The position numbers and the translations under genes were made by a program. Positions 16,311 through 25,156 of a stretch of DNA of 64,000 nt are shown here, piece by piece. This DNA is from Mucilaginibacter terrenus. Its GTDB lineage: Bacteria > Bacteroidota > Bacteroidia > Sphingobacteriales > Sphingobacteriaceae. Where the stretch lies: positions 1-64,000 of the forward strand of contig NZ_QWDE01000006.1 of the NCBI RefSeq assembly GCF_003432065.1. The letters run 5' to 3'. The notes under the pieces were generated by a model. It had not been told where the DNA came from. It was given only the letters and a program-made list of their open reading frames with translations, and did no database searches. The number at the start of each line of letters is the position of its first letter. Within the stretch, counting starts at the first letter, position 1.

Positions 16311-16778
16311 TTAAAGCAAAATTCCGCCCAGATCTGCAGGTGAATAGTTGATGGACTTGAGCGTTTTATTATCGTTAGTACGATAGATTAGGTATAAGCC
16401 ATCCTCTTCTTTATGGTGAGATTCGCTGCCATCCTTAGCTTTGTAATGAGCAATGGTTTGTTCAGCCTCCTCAATAGTTTTGCACGCTTTACTCATGTTT
16501 GAGCGATGAACCTCGTCAAACAACTCCTTAAACTTTTCTCCTAAACCAAACTCAAGTATAGCTCCCGCAAGTACGTATTGAATATCGCACAAGGCATCGG
16601 CAATTTCCACCAGGTTGTTATCTGCAATGGCTTCCTGTAGTTCATTCACTTCTTCCGCCAGCAAAGATACCCGCAACGCGCAGCGCTCTTTGGAGGGAAT
16701 AGCCGGACTATCAACCACCGGATGTTTAAATGTTCTGTGAAATTCGGCAACCTGATTTAAAGCGTTTGGCTCTTGCAT
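16311..16778 (-). CDS. MazG/PRA-PH-like nucleotide pyrophosphohydrolase
   Basis: This 155-residue all-alpha protein carries the metal-binding signature of the MazG/HisE-like NTP pyrophosphohydrolase superfamily: LAEEVNELQEAI (ExxE, about 54-65) followed by EIADALCDIQYVL (ExxD, about 73-85). Such enzymes release pyrophosphate from (d)NTPs, often non-canonical ones. The C-terminal third (about 105-155) is a small extension ending YSPADLGGILL, which suggests a Bacteroidota subgroup. The substrate is unknown. It lies 59 bp downstream of the acetyltransferase gene on the same strand and converges on the SGNH genes with only 7 bp between. Confidence 0.82.
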   Translation of the reverse strand: MQEPNALNQVAEFHRTFKHPVVDSPAIPSKERCALRVSLLAEEVNELQEAIADNNLVEIADALCDIQYVLAGAILEFGLGEKFKELFDEVHRSNMSKACKTIEEAEQTIAHYKAKDGSESHHKEEDGLYLIYRTNDNKTLKSINYSPADLGGILL

Positions 16779-16837
16779 GGCGTTTTATTTAGTGCGGAAA
16801 GTTAGGTAAATGAGATGTTTTGTAAGTGTTCAATTTA

Positions 16838-17389
16838 TCAACAGCTTCTGATCACCCTACATGGGTTACCCGCCGCAAATACGTTATCCGGGATATCTTT
16901 CGTTACCACACTGCCTGCGCCAATAGTGGTATTATTACCAATAGTTACGCCGGGGCAAATAATTGCGCCCCCGCCTATCCATACATTGTCCCCAATGGTT
17001 ATCGGCTTGGCAAGTTCAGGACCTTTAATGCGTTCGCTTGCCTGCAGCGGATGATAGGCTGTATATATCTGCACACATGGGCCGGCCATAAAGTTATCCC
17101 CTATAGTAACCATAGCGCAATCCAGTATCACGCAGTTAAAGTTCATGAAAAAGTTTTCGCCAACCTGTATATGGGTACCATAATCGCAATAGAATGGCGG
17201 CTGTATATCTAGTGTGCTGCACTCTCCAAGCAACTGTTTTAATATGGCGGTGCGAGGTTCCAACGGTTCAGCAATCATCTGATTGTATTTGCTCAGCAGC
17301 ATCCGGGCACGGCTGCGCATATCAACAAGCTGCTGATCGCCGGCCACGTACAGTTCACCGTCGAGCATTTTTTGAAGTTCGGTTTTCAT
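16838..17389 (-). CDS. Hexapeptide-repeat acetyltransferase (maltose/galactoside O-acetyltransferase type)
   Basis: This 183-residue left-handed beta-helix acetyltransferase of the Maa/LacA/NodL family has the N-terminal maltose acetyltransferase helix region MKTELQKMLDGELYVAGDQQL. Hexapeptide turns include IGDNVWIGGGAIICPGVTIG and NNTTIGAGSVVTKDIPDN, and the catalytic His lies in YTAYHPLQASER (about 115). The closing GNPCRVIRSC is typical. It probably acetylates a sugar hydroxyl from acetyl-CoA as a trimer; the acceptor is unknown. A near-consensus -7 box (TATATTTA) lies upstream on the minus strand. Confidence 0.92.
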   Translation of the reverse strand: MKTELQKMLDGELYVAGDQQLVDMRSRARMLLSKYNQMIAEPLEPRTAILKQLLGECSTLDIQPPFYCDYGTHIQVGENFFMNFNCVILDCAMVTIGDNFMAGPCVQIYTAYHPLQASERIKGPELAKPITIGDNVWIGGGAIICPGVTIGNNTTIGAGSVVTKDIPDNVFAAGNPCRVIRSC

Positions 17390-17448
17390 AAACGAGAATT
17401 AAAACTCATTCTAAATATATCATTTATAAATTAATTTATATTTATCAA

Positions 17449-18246
17449 ATGAGTAGAGCATCAAGCAGAATAAAAAAACGAAAGAAAGGAAAGGAAATAG
17501 TAAGCAGCATCAACGAACAGCAATCAAACTGTTTGATTATACACTATTCATGCGAAAGCTTTTACAATATCACTGATGGGAGAACTCCTCGTGTAACATC
17601 TATTGCAGTAAAATATTTTGATACTGGTCAAACTAAATCTTTTTCAATTCACAAGATTGCTGAAACTAAAAATGTTGCATTTAATTTAATCGCTGACAAC
17701 TATGATGAGTTGGAAAAAGTAATGCTCGACGAGTTCTATCAATTCGTTGATAGTCATAAACGAGCTAAATGGATCCATCTTAATATGCGTGATATTAACT
17801 ATGGATTTGAAGCAATTGCTCATCGATATTCGGTCTTAGGAGGAATACCTATCAATATTGAAGACTCTGCGAAAATTGATATTGGTAAATTACTTATCGA
17901 TATATATGGTAATAGTTATATTGGTCATCCTCGAATCGAAACGCTTTGTCGGAAAAACAACATTACTATGATTAATTTTTTGACTGGCGCAGAAGAGGCA
18001 GAAGCTTTCAATAATCGAGAATATGTAAGATTACATCAGTCTACCTTGAGAAAAGTAGACAATATTCATAACATAATAACTCGAATTCATGAAGACGATT
18101 TAAAAACGAATAGTAACTTACTTAAACTATATGGCTTAACTCCCCAAAGTTTATTTCAAATAATTCAAGAAAACTGGATTTTGTCGTTGATTGTGTTTCT
18201 TTTGGGCATAATTATTTCAACATTAATAGGAAAATTACTTTCATAG
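17449..18246 (+). CDS. Orphan protein: possible inactive DnaQ-like domain with C-terminal membrane anchor
   Basis: I do not recognise a named family in this 265-residue protein. The N-terminus is very basic (RIKKRKKGK). A central domain starts with a beta strand and CLIIHYSCESFYN (about 28-40), contains WIHLNMRDINYGFEAIAHRY (about 106-125) and ends with NREYVRLHQSTLRKVDNIHNI (about 193-213). The order beta-strand/acidic, H/N-x-x-D helix, and final helix with Asp resembles a DEDD (DnaQ-type) exonuclease with altered residues. A single TM helix (about 241-262) closes the chain, so it looks tail-anchored with the domain in the cytoplasm. The gene is visibly AT-richer than its neighbours and has no operon partner, which suggests acquisition. 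Exonuclease-like structure is inference only. Confidence 0.75.
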   Translation: MSRASSRIKKRKKGKEIVSSINEQQSNCLIIHYSCESFYNITDGRTPRVTSIAVKYFDTGQTKSFSIHKIAETKNVAFNLIADNYDELEKVMLDEFYQFVDSHKRAKWIHLNMRDINYGFEAIAHRYSVLGGIPINIEDSAKIDIGKLLIDIYGNSYIGHPRIETLCRKNNITMINFLTGAEEAEAFNNREYVRLHQSTLRKVDNIHNIITRIHEDDLKTNSNLLKLYGLTPQSLFQIIQENWILSLIVFLLGIIISTLIGKLLS

Positions 18247-18254
18247 CTCTGACC

Positions 18255-19682
18255 TCAACATTCCGGCAAACTGATAGGGATATTTATAGCAAGTCCCCCG
18301 TCGCTGGTTTCTTTGTATTTGGAGTTCATGTCCAGTGCGGTTTGCCACATGGTTTTTACAACCGCGTCAAGGCTTACCTTAGCTTTGTCCGGGTTACTCT
18401 GCAATGCCAGCTGACTTGCGGTAATAGCCTTTATAGCGCCCATGGTATTGCGTTCTATACAAGGCACCTGTACCAATCCGCCAATAGGGTCGCACGTCAT
18501 ACCCAGGTGGTGCTCCATAGCAATTTCGGCAGCCATCAAAACCTGGCGTTGGCTACCGCCAAGCACTTCGGTAAGTGCCGCCGCAGCCATAGCTGATGAC
18601 ACGCCAATTTCTGCCTGGCACCCGCCCATAGCAGCAGATATGGTAGCCCCCTTTTTAAATATGCTGCCTACTTCAGAAGCAGTACAAAGGAACTGTATAA
18701 TACGCTCCTCATCAAAGCCGTCGCAAAAGCAAATAAAATATTGCAGTACCGCCGGGATCACCCCTGCAGCACCGTTAGTAGGCGCGGTAACTACCCGGCC
18801 AAAGGAAGCATTCTCTTCATTTACGGCAAGGGCAAAACAGCTTACCCAATCTAATATGCTTTGGAAACTGTTGCCGGTTTGGCGTATCGCAATAACCCAG
18901 CCTGTGTAGTCGTTATAAGTTCTGCCATTTATAAGCCGCTTGTTCAGGGCAGATGCACGGCGGGCAACATTAAGCCCTCCTGGCAGGCTGCCGGTAGTAT
19001 GGCAGCCGCGATACATGCATTCCTGCATTACCTTAAATATATTCAGTATTCCGTATCTGGTTTCTGCTTCCGGTCGCCACGCTAGTTCGTTCTCCTGTAC
19101 TACTTCAGATATTTTTAGGCCGGTTTTAAGGCACCAGTGCAGCAGGTCGCCCGCGGTGTCTATCGGGAAAGGTAGGTCAACTTCTGCACGTTGTTGTGTT
19201 TGGCCACCTTCCTTAACCACAAAGCCGCCACCTATAGAGTAAAACGTGGCAGTAATTGCTTTACCCGTACTTAAGAATGCCTGGAAGGTAACCGCGTTTG
19301 GATGATAAGGCAGGCTCTCTGTAAACAAAAAGATCATGTCGTCTTCATAATGAAAACTGATCAATTTTTTACCGGCCAGTAGCAAAGTATGACTAAGATT
19401 TATTCCGCCTATCTTACTATCTATTTTATCCACCTCAAATGTTACCGGGTCATCACCGCTAAGCCCCAGCAAAATGGCAATATCGGTACCGTGGCCTTTC
19501 CCCGTTTTCGCAAGAGAACCATAAAGCAGCACCTTAACCTCCACAACGGCAGATAAAGCATCCTGCTGCTCTATTATGTGCAGAAACTGCTGGGCAGCAC
19601 GCCACGGGCCAAGCGTATGTGAACTTGACGGGCCAATGCCTATCTTAAACATATCGAAGACGGAAATCTGCTCTCTCTGCAT
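18255..19682 (-). CDS. sdaA: L-serine ammonia-lyase (Fe-S serine dehydratase)
   Basis: This enzyme deaminates L-serine to pyruvate and ammonia with a 4Fe-4S cluster. The 475-residue single chain contains the beta domain (ISVFDMFKIGIGPSSSHTLGP, 6-26) followed by the alpha domain. The three cluster Cys candidates are in GGCQAEIG, GMTCDPIGGLV and VPCIERNTMGAIKA. Length matches single-chain bacterial enzymes of the E. coli SdaA type. It is monocistronic, convergent with the orphan gene (8 bp apart). A perfect TAnnTTTG box ends 5 bp before the ATG, so the message should be leaderless or nearly so. Confidence 0.95.
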   Translation of the reverse strand: MQREQISVFDMFKIGIGPSSSHTLGPWRAAQQFLHIIEQQDALSAVVEVKVLLYGSLAKTGKGHGTDIAILLGLSGDDPVTFEVDKIDSKIGGINLSHTLLLAGKKLISFHYEDDMIFLFTESLPYHPNAVTFQAFLSTGKAITATFYSIGGGFVVKEGGQTQQRAEVDLPFPIDTAGDLLHWCLKTGLKISEVVQENELAWRPEAETRYGILNIFKVMQECMYRGCHTTGSLPGGLNVARRASALNKRLINGRTYNDYTGWVIAIRQTGNSFQSILDWVSCFALAVNEENASFGRVVTAPTNGAAGVIPAVLQYFICFCDGFDEERIIQFLCTASEVGSIFKKGATISAAMGGCQAEIGVSSAMAAAALTEVLGGSQRQVLMAAEIAMEHHLGMTCDPIGGLVQVPCIERNTMGAIKAITASQLALQSNPDKAKVSLDAVVKTMWQTALDMNSKYKETSDGGLAINIPISLPEC

Positions 19683-19687
19683 TTGTG

Positions 19688-19695
19688 CAAAACTA
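19688..19695 (-). promoter_or_regulatory. -7 promoter element of sdaA
   Basis: TAGTTTTG on the minus strand is a perfect TAnnTTTG, with only 5 bp between it and the ATG at 19682. Confidence 0.6.
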
Positions 19696-19787
19696 CTGAT
19701 ACTAACAGAATATTTTTTGATTAGTATGTATTAATTCAGATCGAATAAATAACTTGAACGAAAATTTAAACATCAATCTTATCATCT

Positions 19788-20258
19788 ATGGAAACTTACG
19801 ATTCAGGTTCAGGCGGTGCCATTTTTGCTGTGATGGCGGCAATTTTTTCTATTCCAATGCTTATCATTTGGATCATCAGCATTGTTGGCATGTGGAAAAT
19901 GTATGAAAAAGCAGGCAAACCCGGTTGGGCTGCTATAATCCCGATCTACAACATTATTGTGTTACTGGAGATCATTGGTAAACCGCTTTGGTGGTTTCTA
20001 TTGCTGCTTGTGCCTTGCGTAAATATCATTTTTGCCGTGTGGATGATAAATCTGTTAAGTAAAAGTTTCGGACAAAGCGAAGGTTTTACTATCGGACTAC
20101 TGCTGCTTCCGTTTGTTTTCTATCCGCTATTAGGTTTCGGCAACTACCGCTATGTTGGGCCTGCAGGTGCGGGCGCAGGAGCAGCCGGCTTTAAACCGTA
20201 TGATCCGGCAGACAATTACCGGGATCCTTTTAATACACCACCGCCCCCGCAAGTTTAA
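19788..20258 (+). CDS. DUF5684-type small membrane protein
   Basis: This 156-residue integral membrane protein has about four TM segments. The pattern MWKMYEKAGKPGWAAIIPIYNIIVLLEIIGKPLWW (long match described by positions about 35-70) is typical of DUF5684 proteins, sometimes found joined to signal-peptidase genes. The cytoplasmic or periplasmic tail is Gly/Pro-rich (PAGAGAGAAGFKPYD, then a poly-Pro end). The function is unknown. Its stop codon overlaps the next start by 1 bp (TAATG), so the two genes are coupled. Confidence 0.8.
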   Translation: METYDSGSGGAIFAVMAAIFSIPMLIIWIISIVGMWKMYEKAGKPGWAAIIPIYNIIVLLEIIGKPLWWFLLLLVPCVNIIFAVWMINLLSKSFGQSEGFTIGLLLLPFVFYPLLGFGNYRYVGPAGAGAGAAGFKPYDPADNYRDPFNTPPPPQV

Positions 20259-20599
20259 TGCTTAATAGTTTATATATCCCCTGCAACCTCGTACTATTTG
20301 GTGCATGGCTGCAGGGGTATTTACTTCCCTGTCCTTTTAAATTTCTTACCGGGATAGATTGTCCGGGCTGCGGGTTCCAGCGTTCGGTATTAGCCCTTCT
20401 TCAGGGCAATTTACATCAAAGCTTTATATTGTATCCTGCTACCATTCCTTTATTAGTGGTATTTGCGTACAGCGGGTTAGAACGGTTTTGGAAGCTGGAC
20501 GACAACCGTTCGATCATAAAAAAAACCATCTATATAAGTATGGCGTCGGTCATACTTGTCAGTTACTGCCTTAAAATGACGCATACTTACCTGCATTAA
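20258..20599 (+). CDS. DUF2752-family small membrane protein
   Basis: This 113-residue protein has about three hydrophobic segments and the DUF2752 signature CPFKFLTGIDCPGCGFQRSV (about 25-44), which pairs CP with CPGCG before the second helix. The clustered cysteines could bind a metal or form a disulfide; the function is unknown. It is coupled to the DUF5684 gene by a 1-bp overlap and converges on the RDD gene with a 4-bp overlap. Confidence 0.85.
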   Translation: MLNSLYIPCNLVLFGAWLQGYLLPCPFKFLTGIDCPGCGFQRSVLALLQGNLHQSFILYPATIPLLVVFAYSGLERFWKLDDNRSIIKKTIYISMASVILVSYCLKMTHTYLH

Positions 20600-21327
20600 A
20601 TAACTTCAGCACGGGCAATCTGATGCGTATAGTCCTTAATTATGGTTTGCAAAAACCGCAGGTCATTCATTTCAGCCGGTGGAGCAATGCCAAGGTGCTT
20701 TTTTATTCGCTGGGCCATATTATAAACCACTACGTTGTTATCTGTTTTAATGTAAGTATTTATCACTTCGTTCACCAGGTCTATATCTTCACCGCTAAGT
20801 TGGGCAGTTTCCGGAAATAGTGGTATATAATTATCTTCCGCAGCAACAAATGCGATCTGACTCATATTGGTACGCGGCTGTGTTTTTATAACGATAGTCC
20901 CCGCTACCAGGTCGCCTAATCGCTGTACTTTCGTACTTATTGCAGCCGTTACTAAAGCCACGGAGCCCGCAGTAAGGCCAAAATCTATAATTCTCAACAG
21001 CCACCTTAATAAATATTGGCTTAGCCTGGGCTGTGCACCATCCTGGCTGATCACCCTTACCTTCATTATCTTTTTTCCGATGGACTGCCCGTTCATGAAA
21101 ACCTCACAAGCGAGGTCGTAAAAAACGTACAGCACTGCATAGATGATAATTACAAACAAACCCGAAAAATCCTGCATGTTAAGGCTGATGCCCAGTATGA
21201 TAAAAAAGAAGTACAGCACAAAGAATATAGCAAAGTCTATAATGCTGCCAACTATACGTTCACCTAACCCGGCAAGTTCGTAATCAATATCTATATTTTG
21301 TGATGTGGTTATCCGTACGGTTTGCAT
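20596..21327 (-). CDS. RDD-family membrane protein
   Basis: This 243-residue protein has the RDD domain (about 12-150): the first helix contains LAGLGERIVGSIIDFAIFFV with the Arg and Asp pattern, and the second part has MNGQSIGKKIMKVRVISQDG, the family hallmark. The remainder (about 155-243) is a soluble tail with no recognised fold. RDD proteins are membrane proteins of mostly unknown or transport-like function. It is divergent from the SpoIIM-like gene (95 bp apart), an arrangement often kept with this MoxR/DUF58 gene set in Bacteroidota (from memory), so it may belong to the same system. Confidence 0.88.
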   Translation of the reverse strand: MQTVRITTSQNIDIDYELAGLGERIVGSIIDFAIFFVLYFFFIILGISLNMQDFSGLFVIIIYAVLYVFYDLACEVFMNGQSIGKKIMKVRVISQDGAQPRLSQYLLRWLLRIIDFGLTAGSVALVTAAISTKVQRLGDLVAGTIVIKTQPRTNMSQIAFVAAEDNYIPLFPETAQLSGEDIDLVNEVINTYIKTDNNVVVYNMAQRIKKHLGIAPPAEMNDLRFLQTIIKDYTHQIARAEVI

Positions 21328-21422
21328 GCAAAGAAATATTTATGCTCAAAATGCCTGTTTTTTATTGAATAATAAAACTTTTGTGATTATTTTAACGCCA
21401 TAATAAAACCCGGACCGGATTA

Positions 21423-22382
21423 ATGCGCGAACCTATTTTTGTTAAGCAGAACTCTAAAAAATGGGAGCGCTTTGAGTCATCTACCACCAGTGACGCGGAT
21501 GAACTAGCAGACAGCTTCATACAAATCACAGACGATCTGGCCTACGCCAAAACATTCTACCCAAAATCTAAAACCACTACGTACCTCAACGGACTGGCCA
21601 GCAGGTTTCATCAATCCATCTACAAGAACAAAAGCGAAAAGGGCAATCGTTTCATAACTTTCTGGAGGTTTGAGCTGCCGCTATTATTTTATAGCTACCG
21701 CAAGCAACTGCTTTACTCATTCACTTTTTCCCTTGTATTTGCACTTATTGGCTGGGTGTCGGCAAAGTATGACGAAAATTTTATCCGGCTGATAATGGGT
21801 GATGAGTATGTAGACATGACAAACGCTAATATAGCCAAGGGCGACCCGTTTGGGGTGTATAAACAAAGCGGCGAGTTCTCGATGTTTTTCATGATTGCCG
21901 TAAACAATATCTATGTGTCACTTAGCACCTTTGTAAGCGGTATGATTTTTTCAATAGGGACTGTTTATCAATTGTTTCGTAACTGTTTAATGCTGGGTGC
22001 ATTTGAGTACTACTTTTTCAGTAAAGGACTCGGCATGCAATCGGTGCTGGTGATATGGATACATGGCACACTGGAGATTTCGGCAATTATCATTGCCGGC
22101 GCTGCAGGGCTGGTATTAGGCAACAGCTTTTTGTTTCCTAAAACATACACCCGGTTGTTTTCATTAAAAAGGGGAGCAATGGACGGTATGAAGATTGCCG
22201 TAGGCCTGGTACCCATATTTATCACTGCCGCCTTTTTTGAGGGCTTTGTAACACGGCACACCGAAATGCCTGCATGGCTCAGTGTTAGTATCCTTGCGTC
22301 TTCACTCACATTTATAATATGGTACGTGGTGTTATATCCACGGGCACTCAACAAAAAAACATTGTATGGAACCTCAAATTGA
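21423..22382 (+). CDS. Stage II sporulation protein M-like membrane protein (DUF95)
   Basis: This 319-residue protein has a soluble N-terminal part (about 1-90, starting MREPIFVKQNSKKWERFES) and about five or six TM helices (about 95-315) with the SpoIIM/DUF95 features ALFAL...GWVSAKYDENF, FMIAVNNIYVSLSTF and IWIHGTLEISAIIIAGAAG. The last motif (H-G-x-x-E) is the conserved core. In non-sporulating bacteria these proteins have an undefined envelope role. It heads a six-gene operon and overlaps the next gene by 17 bp. A near-consensus -7 box (AACTTTTG) lies upstream. Confidence 0.88.
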   Translation: MREPIFVKQNSKKWERFESSTTSDADELADSFIQITDDLAYAKTFYPKSKTTTYLNGLASRFHQSIYKNKSEKGNRFITFWRFELPLLFYSYRKQLLYSFTFSLVFALIGWVSAKYDENFIRLIMGDEYVDMTNANIAKGDPFGVYKQSGEFSMFFMIAVNNIYVSLSTFVSGMIFSIGTVYQLFRNCLMLGAFEYYFFSKGLGMQSVLVIWIHGTLEISAIIIAGAAGLVLGNSFLFPKTYTRLFSLKRGAMDGMKIAVGLVPIFITAAFFEGFVTRHTEMPAWLSVSILASSLTFIIWYVVLYPRALNKKTLYGTSN

Positions 22383-23253
22383 ACTGGCAAAAACCCGCGA
22401 TTTCGGCGAGGTAATTGGCGATACTTTCATGTTTATAAAACAGAACTTTAAAGAACTGCTGAAGAACTATTTTATATTTTGCGGCATCTTCATGGTATTC
22501 GGCTGCGTGGCTTTCGCGATGTCACAAGTAAGAATGATGAAGATCATGAATGAGGTGAATATTGAAGGCCCGAGGACCTTCTCATCTATTTCCGGCATTT
22601 GGGGTAGCTATACAACAATGATCGTTGTAGGTATATCGGGTTACTGTGCTGGCATTACAACAATACTATGTTATTTAGCTATTTACAAGCAGAAAGGAAA
22701 TTTAAAACCAACATCCGAGGAGATATGGAACTTTTTTAAATATTATTATTTGCGCGTTTTATTGGCCAGCATAGTAATGGTGCTTTTGCTAAGCTTCGCC
22801 TATGCTCTTTGCCTGATACCGGGTGTTTGGCTGTTCCCCATCTTTGGTCTTATATACCCTATTATGATCATGGAGAACACAGGCTTTGGGTTTGCTTTTA
22901 GCCGCAGTTTTCAACTCATAAAAGATAATTGGTGGATAACCGCCGGCAGCCTGTTCGTAATCTGGCTTATCGCCTATATAATGTCTATGGTATTTACTAT
23001 ACCTGCATCGGCGGCAAACCTGGCAAGCGCATTTATAACTCCTGGTAAAATGCAGAACCTTTCTTTGGGAAGCATTATATTTTCTGCTATTATGCAGCAG
23101 CTTGCTCAACTGATGTTCATTATTCCTACAATAGGCATATGCCTGTTGTATTATAACCTGGTAGAAACCAAAGAAGGCAGCAGCCTAATGGACCGCATTA
23201 GCAAGTTCGGCGAGCACAACCCTCAAACCGGCTTTCCAAACGAGGAGTATTAA
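22366..23253 (+). CDS. Polytopic membrane protein of the MoxR/DUF58 operon
   Basis: This 295-residue protein has a cytoplasmic start (IELAKTRDFGEVIGDTFMFI) and about six TM helices (from residue 35 onward). The opening and helix pattern resemble the membrane domain of glycerophosphodiester phosphodiesterase-like (GPDPase_memb) proteins, which carries no catalytic residues. No enzymatic motif is visible. It overlaps the SpoIIM-like gene by 17 bp and touches the next start (TAATG, 1-bp overlap). Strict coupling suggests that it forms a membrane complex with its neighbours. The function is unknown. Confidence 0.78.
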   Translation: MEPQIELAKTRDFGEVIGDTFMFIKQNFKELLKNYFIFCGIFMVFGCVAFAMSQVRMMKIMNEVNIEGPRTFSSISGIWGSYTTMIVVGISGYCAGITTILCYLAIYKQKGNLKPTSEEIWNFFKYYYLRVLLASIVMVLLLSFAYALCLIPGVWLFPIFGLIYPIMIMENTGFGFAFSRSFQLIKDNWWITAGSLFVIWLIAYIMSMVFTIPASAANLASAFITPGKMQNLSLGSIIFSAIMQQLAQLMFIIPTIGICLLYYNLVETKEGSSLMDRISKFGEHNPQTGFPNEEY

Positions 23254-23981
23254 TGTTAAAAGCTGCCTCCCTTTTTATTTTCCTGCTTACTGCAACCCTG
23301 AGCCATGCAGCGCCAGATACCGCTAAGGTACACCGCCCGGCTACACTGGTGATTGATACGGGCACAGTTGCGCAACGAACGTTTGACAAGACGGCTATAG
23401 AAAAGTTAAAAAGACAGCCGGAGTTCGACTATCAGCAAAACTACTCCGGCCCATCACTTTGGACGCGCTTTTGGAAATGGTTTTGGTCGTTGTTTGAAAC
23501 GAGCGGTGGCGGAAAAGCTTTGGGATGGTTCCTGATATCTCTTAAATGGTTGATCTTAATAGGCGGACCATTGGTTATTGTGTTAATCATTCTCAAACTT
23601 ACCGGTATCGACCCATTAAGCATCTTCAGGCGCCAACCTTATACATCTTTAGCCTATTCAGAGTCTGAAGAGAACATACACGAGATTGACTTTGATGCGG
23701 AGATTGAAAAAGCCGTTTCAGTTAATAATTACCGGCTGGCTGTAAGGCTGCTATACCTGCGCTGCTTAAAACAACTAAGCGACAGCGAATTAATCAACTG
23801 GCAAATAAATAAGACAAATACCAATTACATAAACGAGTTAACTGATAACATCCAAAAAGATACTTTTAAACAGCTGACGCGACAGTTTGAATATGCATGG
23901 TACGGCGACTTCCTAATAACTGCCGAAAGCTACCGTAAGATAAGCCAAATGTTTAACAACTTTAAAAGCAATGCCTCATGA
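23253..23981 (+). CDS. DUF4129 domain-containing membrane protein
   Basis: This 242-residue protein has a signal peptide (about 1-19), a periplasmic stretch (RPATLVIDTGTVAQRTFD...), one TM helix (about 85-115) and a cytoplasmic DUF4129 domain (about 148-240) with the characteristic AVRLLYLRCLKQLSDSELI and a later Y-x-W segment (FEYAWYGDF). DUF4129 often occurs beside transglutaminase-like proteins or MoxR/DUF58 pairs. It overlaps its neighbours by 1 bp and 4 bp. Confidence 0.85.
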   Translation: MLKAASLFIFLLTATLSHAAPDTAKVHRPATLVIDTGTVAQRTFDKTAIEKLKRQPEFDYQQNYSGPSLWTRFWKWFWSLFETSGGGKALGWFLISLKWLILIGGPLVIVLIILKLTGIDPLSIFRRQPYTSLAYSESEENIHEIDFDAEIEKAVSVNNYRLAVRLLYLRCLKQLSDSELINWQINKTNTNYINELTDNIQKDTFKQLTRQFEYAWYGDFLITAESYRKISQMFNNFKSNAS

Positions 23982-25156
23982 GAGATTTTAAGATCTACAT
24001 AAGTATAGGTATTGCATTGTTGTTGGTATATGTGGTTGCTCAGTACAACAAACCAAACCCAACAAGTTGGGACACTACTCTACAGTACAACGATAAGATC
24101 CCCTTTGGTACATACATCCTGTATAATCGCTTAAACGACATCTTCCCCGCTGCTACGGTCACCCGCACCAACAGGAGCGCCTATCGCGTGTTCAATGATA
24201 GCACGATGGTGCCCGGCAACTATCTTATTACAGCCAAAGCCGTCAACTTCAGCAAAACCGATTACGCAGCGATGGTGAAATTCATTAGCAGAGGCAATTC
24301 GGTACTCATCAGTACATTTGACATGAGCGATGCCCTTGCTGATACTTTGAAACTCAGCATCAGCAACGAGTTCGGCAAGCATTCTCCATTTCTGAATTTC
24401 ACCAGCCGTAAGGTAAATAAAGATCTTGACTATCAATTTGACAAGCACATAGCCGACCAATACTTTAGTAAGTTTGATACGGCTAAAGCAGTTGTTTTAG
24501 GCCGTAACGAATACGGCAACAGTAACTTCATCCGGTATCGTTATGGTAAAGGCAACTTGTTCTTATTCGCAAATCCGCAGCTGCTCACCAACTATAGCTT
24601 GTTAAAGCCGATGGGTGCAGATTATGCTTCAAAAGTATTGTCGTACTTGCCCGCAAATGTTAGCCATGTATACTGGGACCAGTTCCAAAACCACGACATA
24701 GCAGTAAACACATCCCCCATGCGCGTATTTTTTGAGTATGCAGCGCTGCGCTGGGCTTACTACATTGCATTAGCCGGGATGTTGCTGTTTGTTATTTACG
24801 AGGTAAAACGCCGGCAGCGCATCATACCTATTGTAGACCCGTTAACCAATAGCACGCTGGAGTTTGTAAACGTAGTTGGCAAGGTCTACTATGAACAACG
24901 TGACAACGCCAATATAGCGTCTAAAAAGATCGTGTACTTTTCGGAGCACCTGCGCAACACATTTGGCATAAAAGCGGGAACGTTTCAGCGCGAATTTGTA
25001 GATCAGCTCGCAAGTAAAACCGGTATCGACGATCAGTTTGCTGATGAACTGGTGCGGTACATTAACTACCTGCTGCCACAAAGCAAGGTTACCGATCAGG
25101 AGCTTATTACATTAAACCAGTTAATAGAAAAATTTCACAAGCAATCCGGCTCATAA
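23978..25156 (+). CDS. DUF4350 domain-containing membrane protein
   Basis: This 392-residue protein has an N-terminal TM helix (about 6-22) and a periplasmic DUF4350 region (about 40-220), a Rossmann-like alpha/beta domain beginning NDKIPFGTYILYNRLNDIFP. A second TM helix (about 257-276, YYIALAGMLLFVIYEV) is followed by a cytoplasmic helical tail (about 280-392). No catalytic motif is seen. The gene starts inside the DUF4129 gene (4-bp overlap) and ends directly against the MoxR start. Together these proteins probably form a membrane platform served by the MoxR ATPase. Confidence 0.85.
   Translation: MRDFKIYISIGIALLLVYVVAQYNKPNPTSWDTTLQYNDKIPFGTYILYNRLNDIFPAATVTRTNRSAYRVFNDSTMVPGNYLITAKAVNFSKTDYAAMVKFISRGNSVLISTFDMSDALADTLKLSISNEFGKHSPFLNFTSRKVNKDLDYQFDKHIADQYFSKFDTAKAVVLGRNEYGNSNFIRYRYGKGNLFLFANPQLLTNYSLLKPMGADYASKVLSYLPANVSHVYWDQFQNHDIAVNTSPMRVFFEYAALRWAYYIALAGMLLFVIYEVKRRQRIIPIVDPLTNSTLEFVNVVGKVYYEQRDNANIASKKIVYFSEHLRNTFGIKAGTFQREFVDQLASKTGIDDQFADELVRYINYLLPQSKVTDQELITLNQLIEKFHKQSGS

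Noticed and set aside
17449..18246. Toxin-antitoxin or abortive-infection gene
   Set aside because: No small partner gene, no toxin motif, and neighbours on both sides are housekeeping genes.
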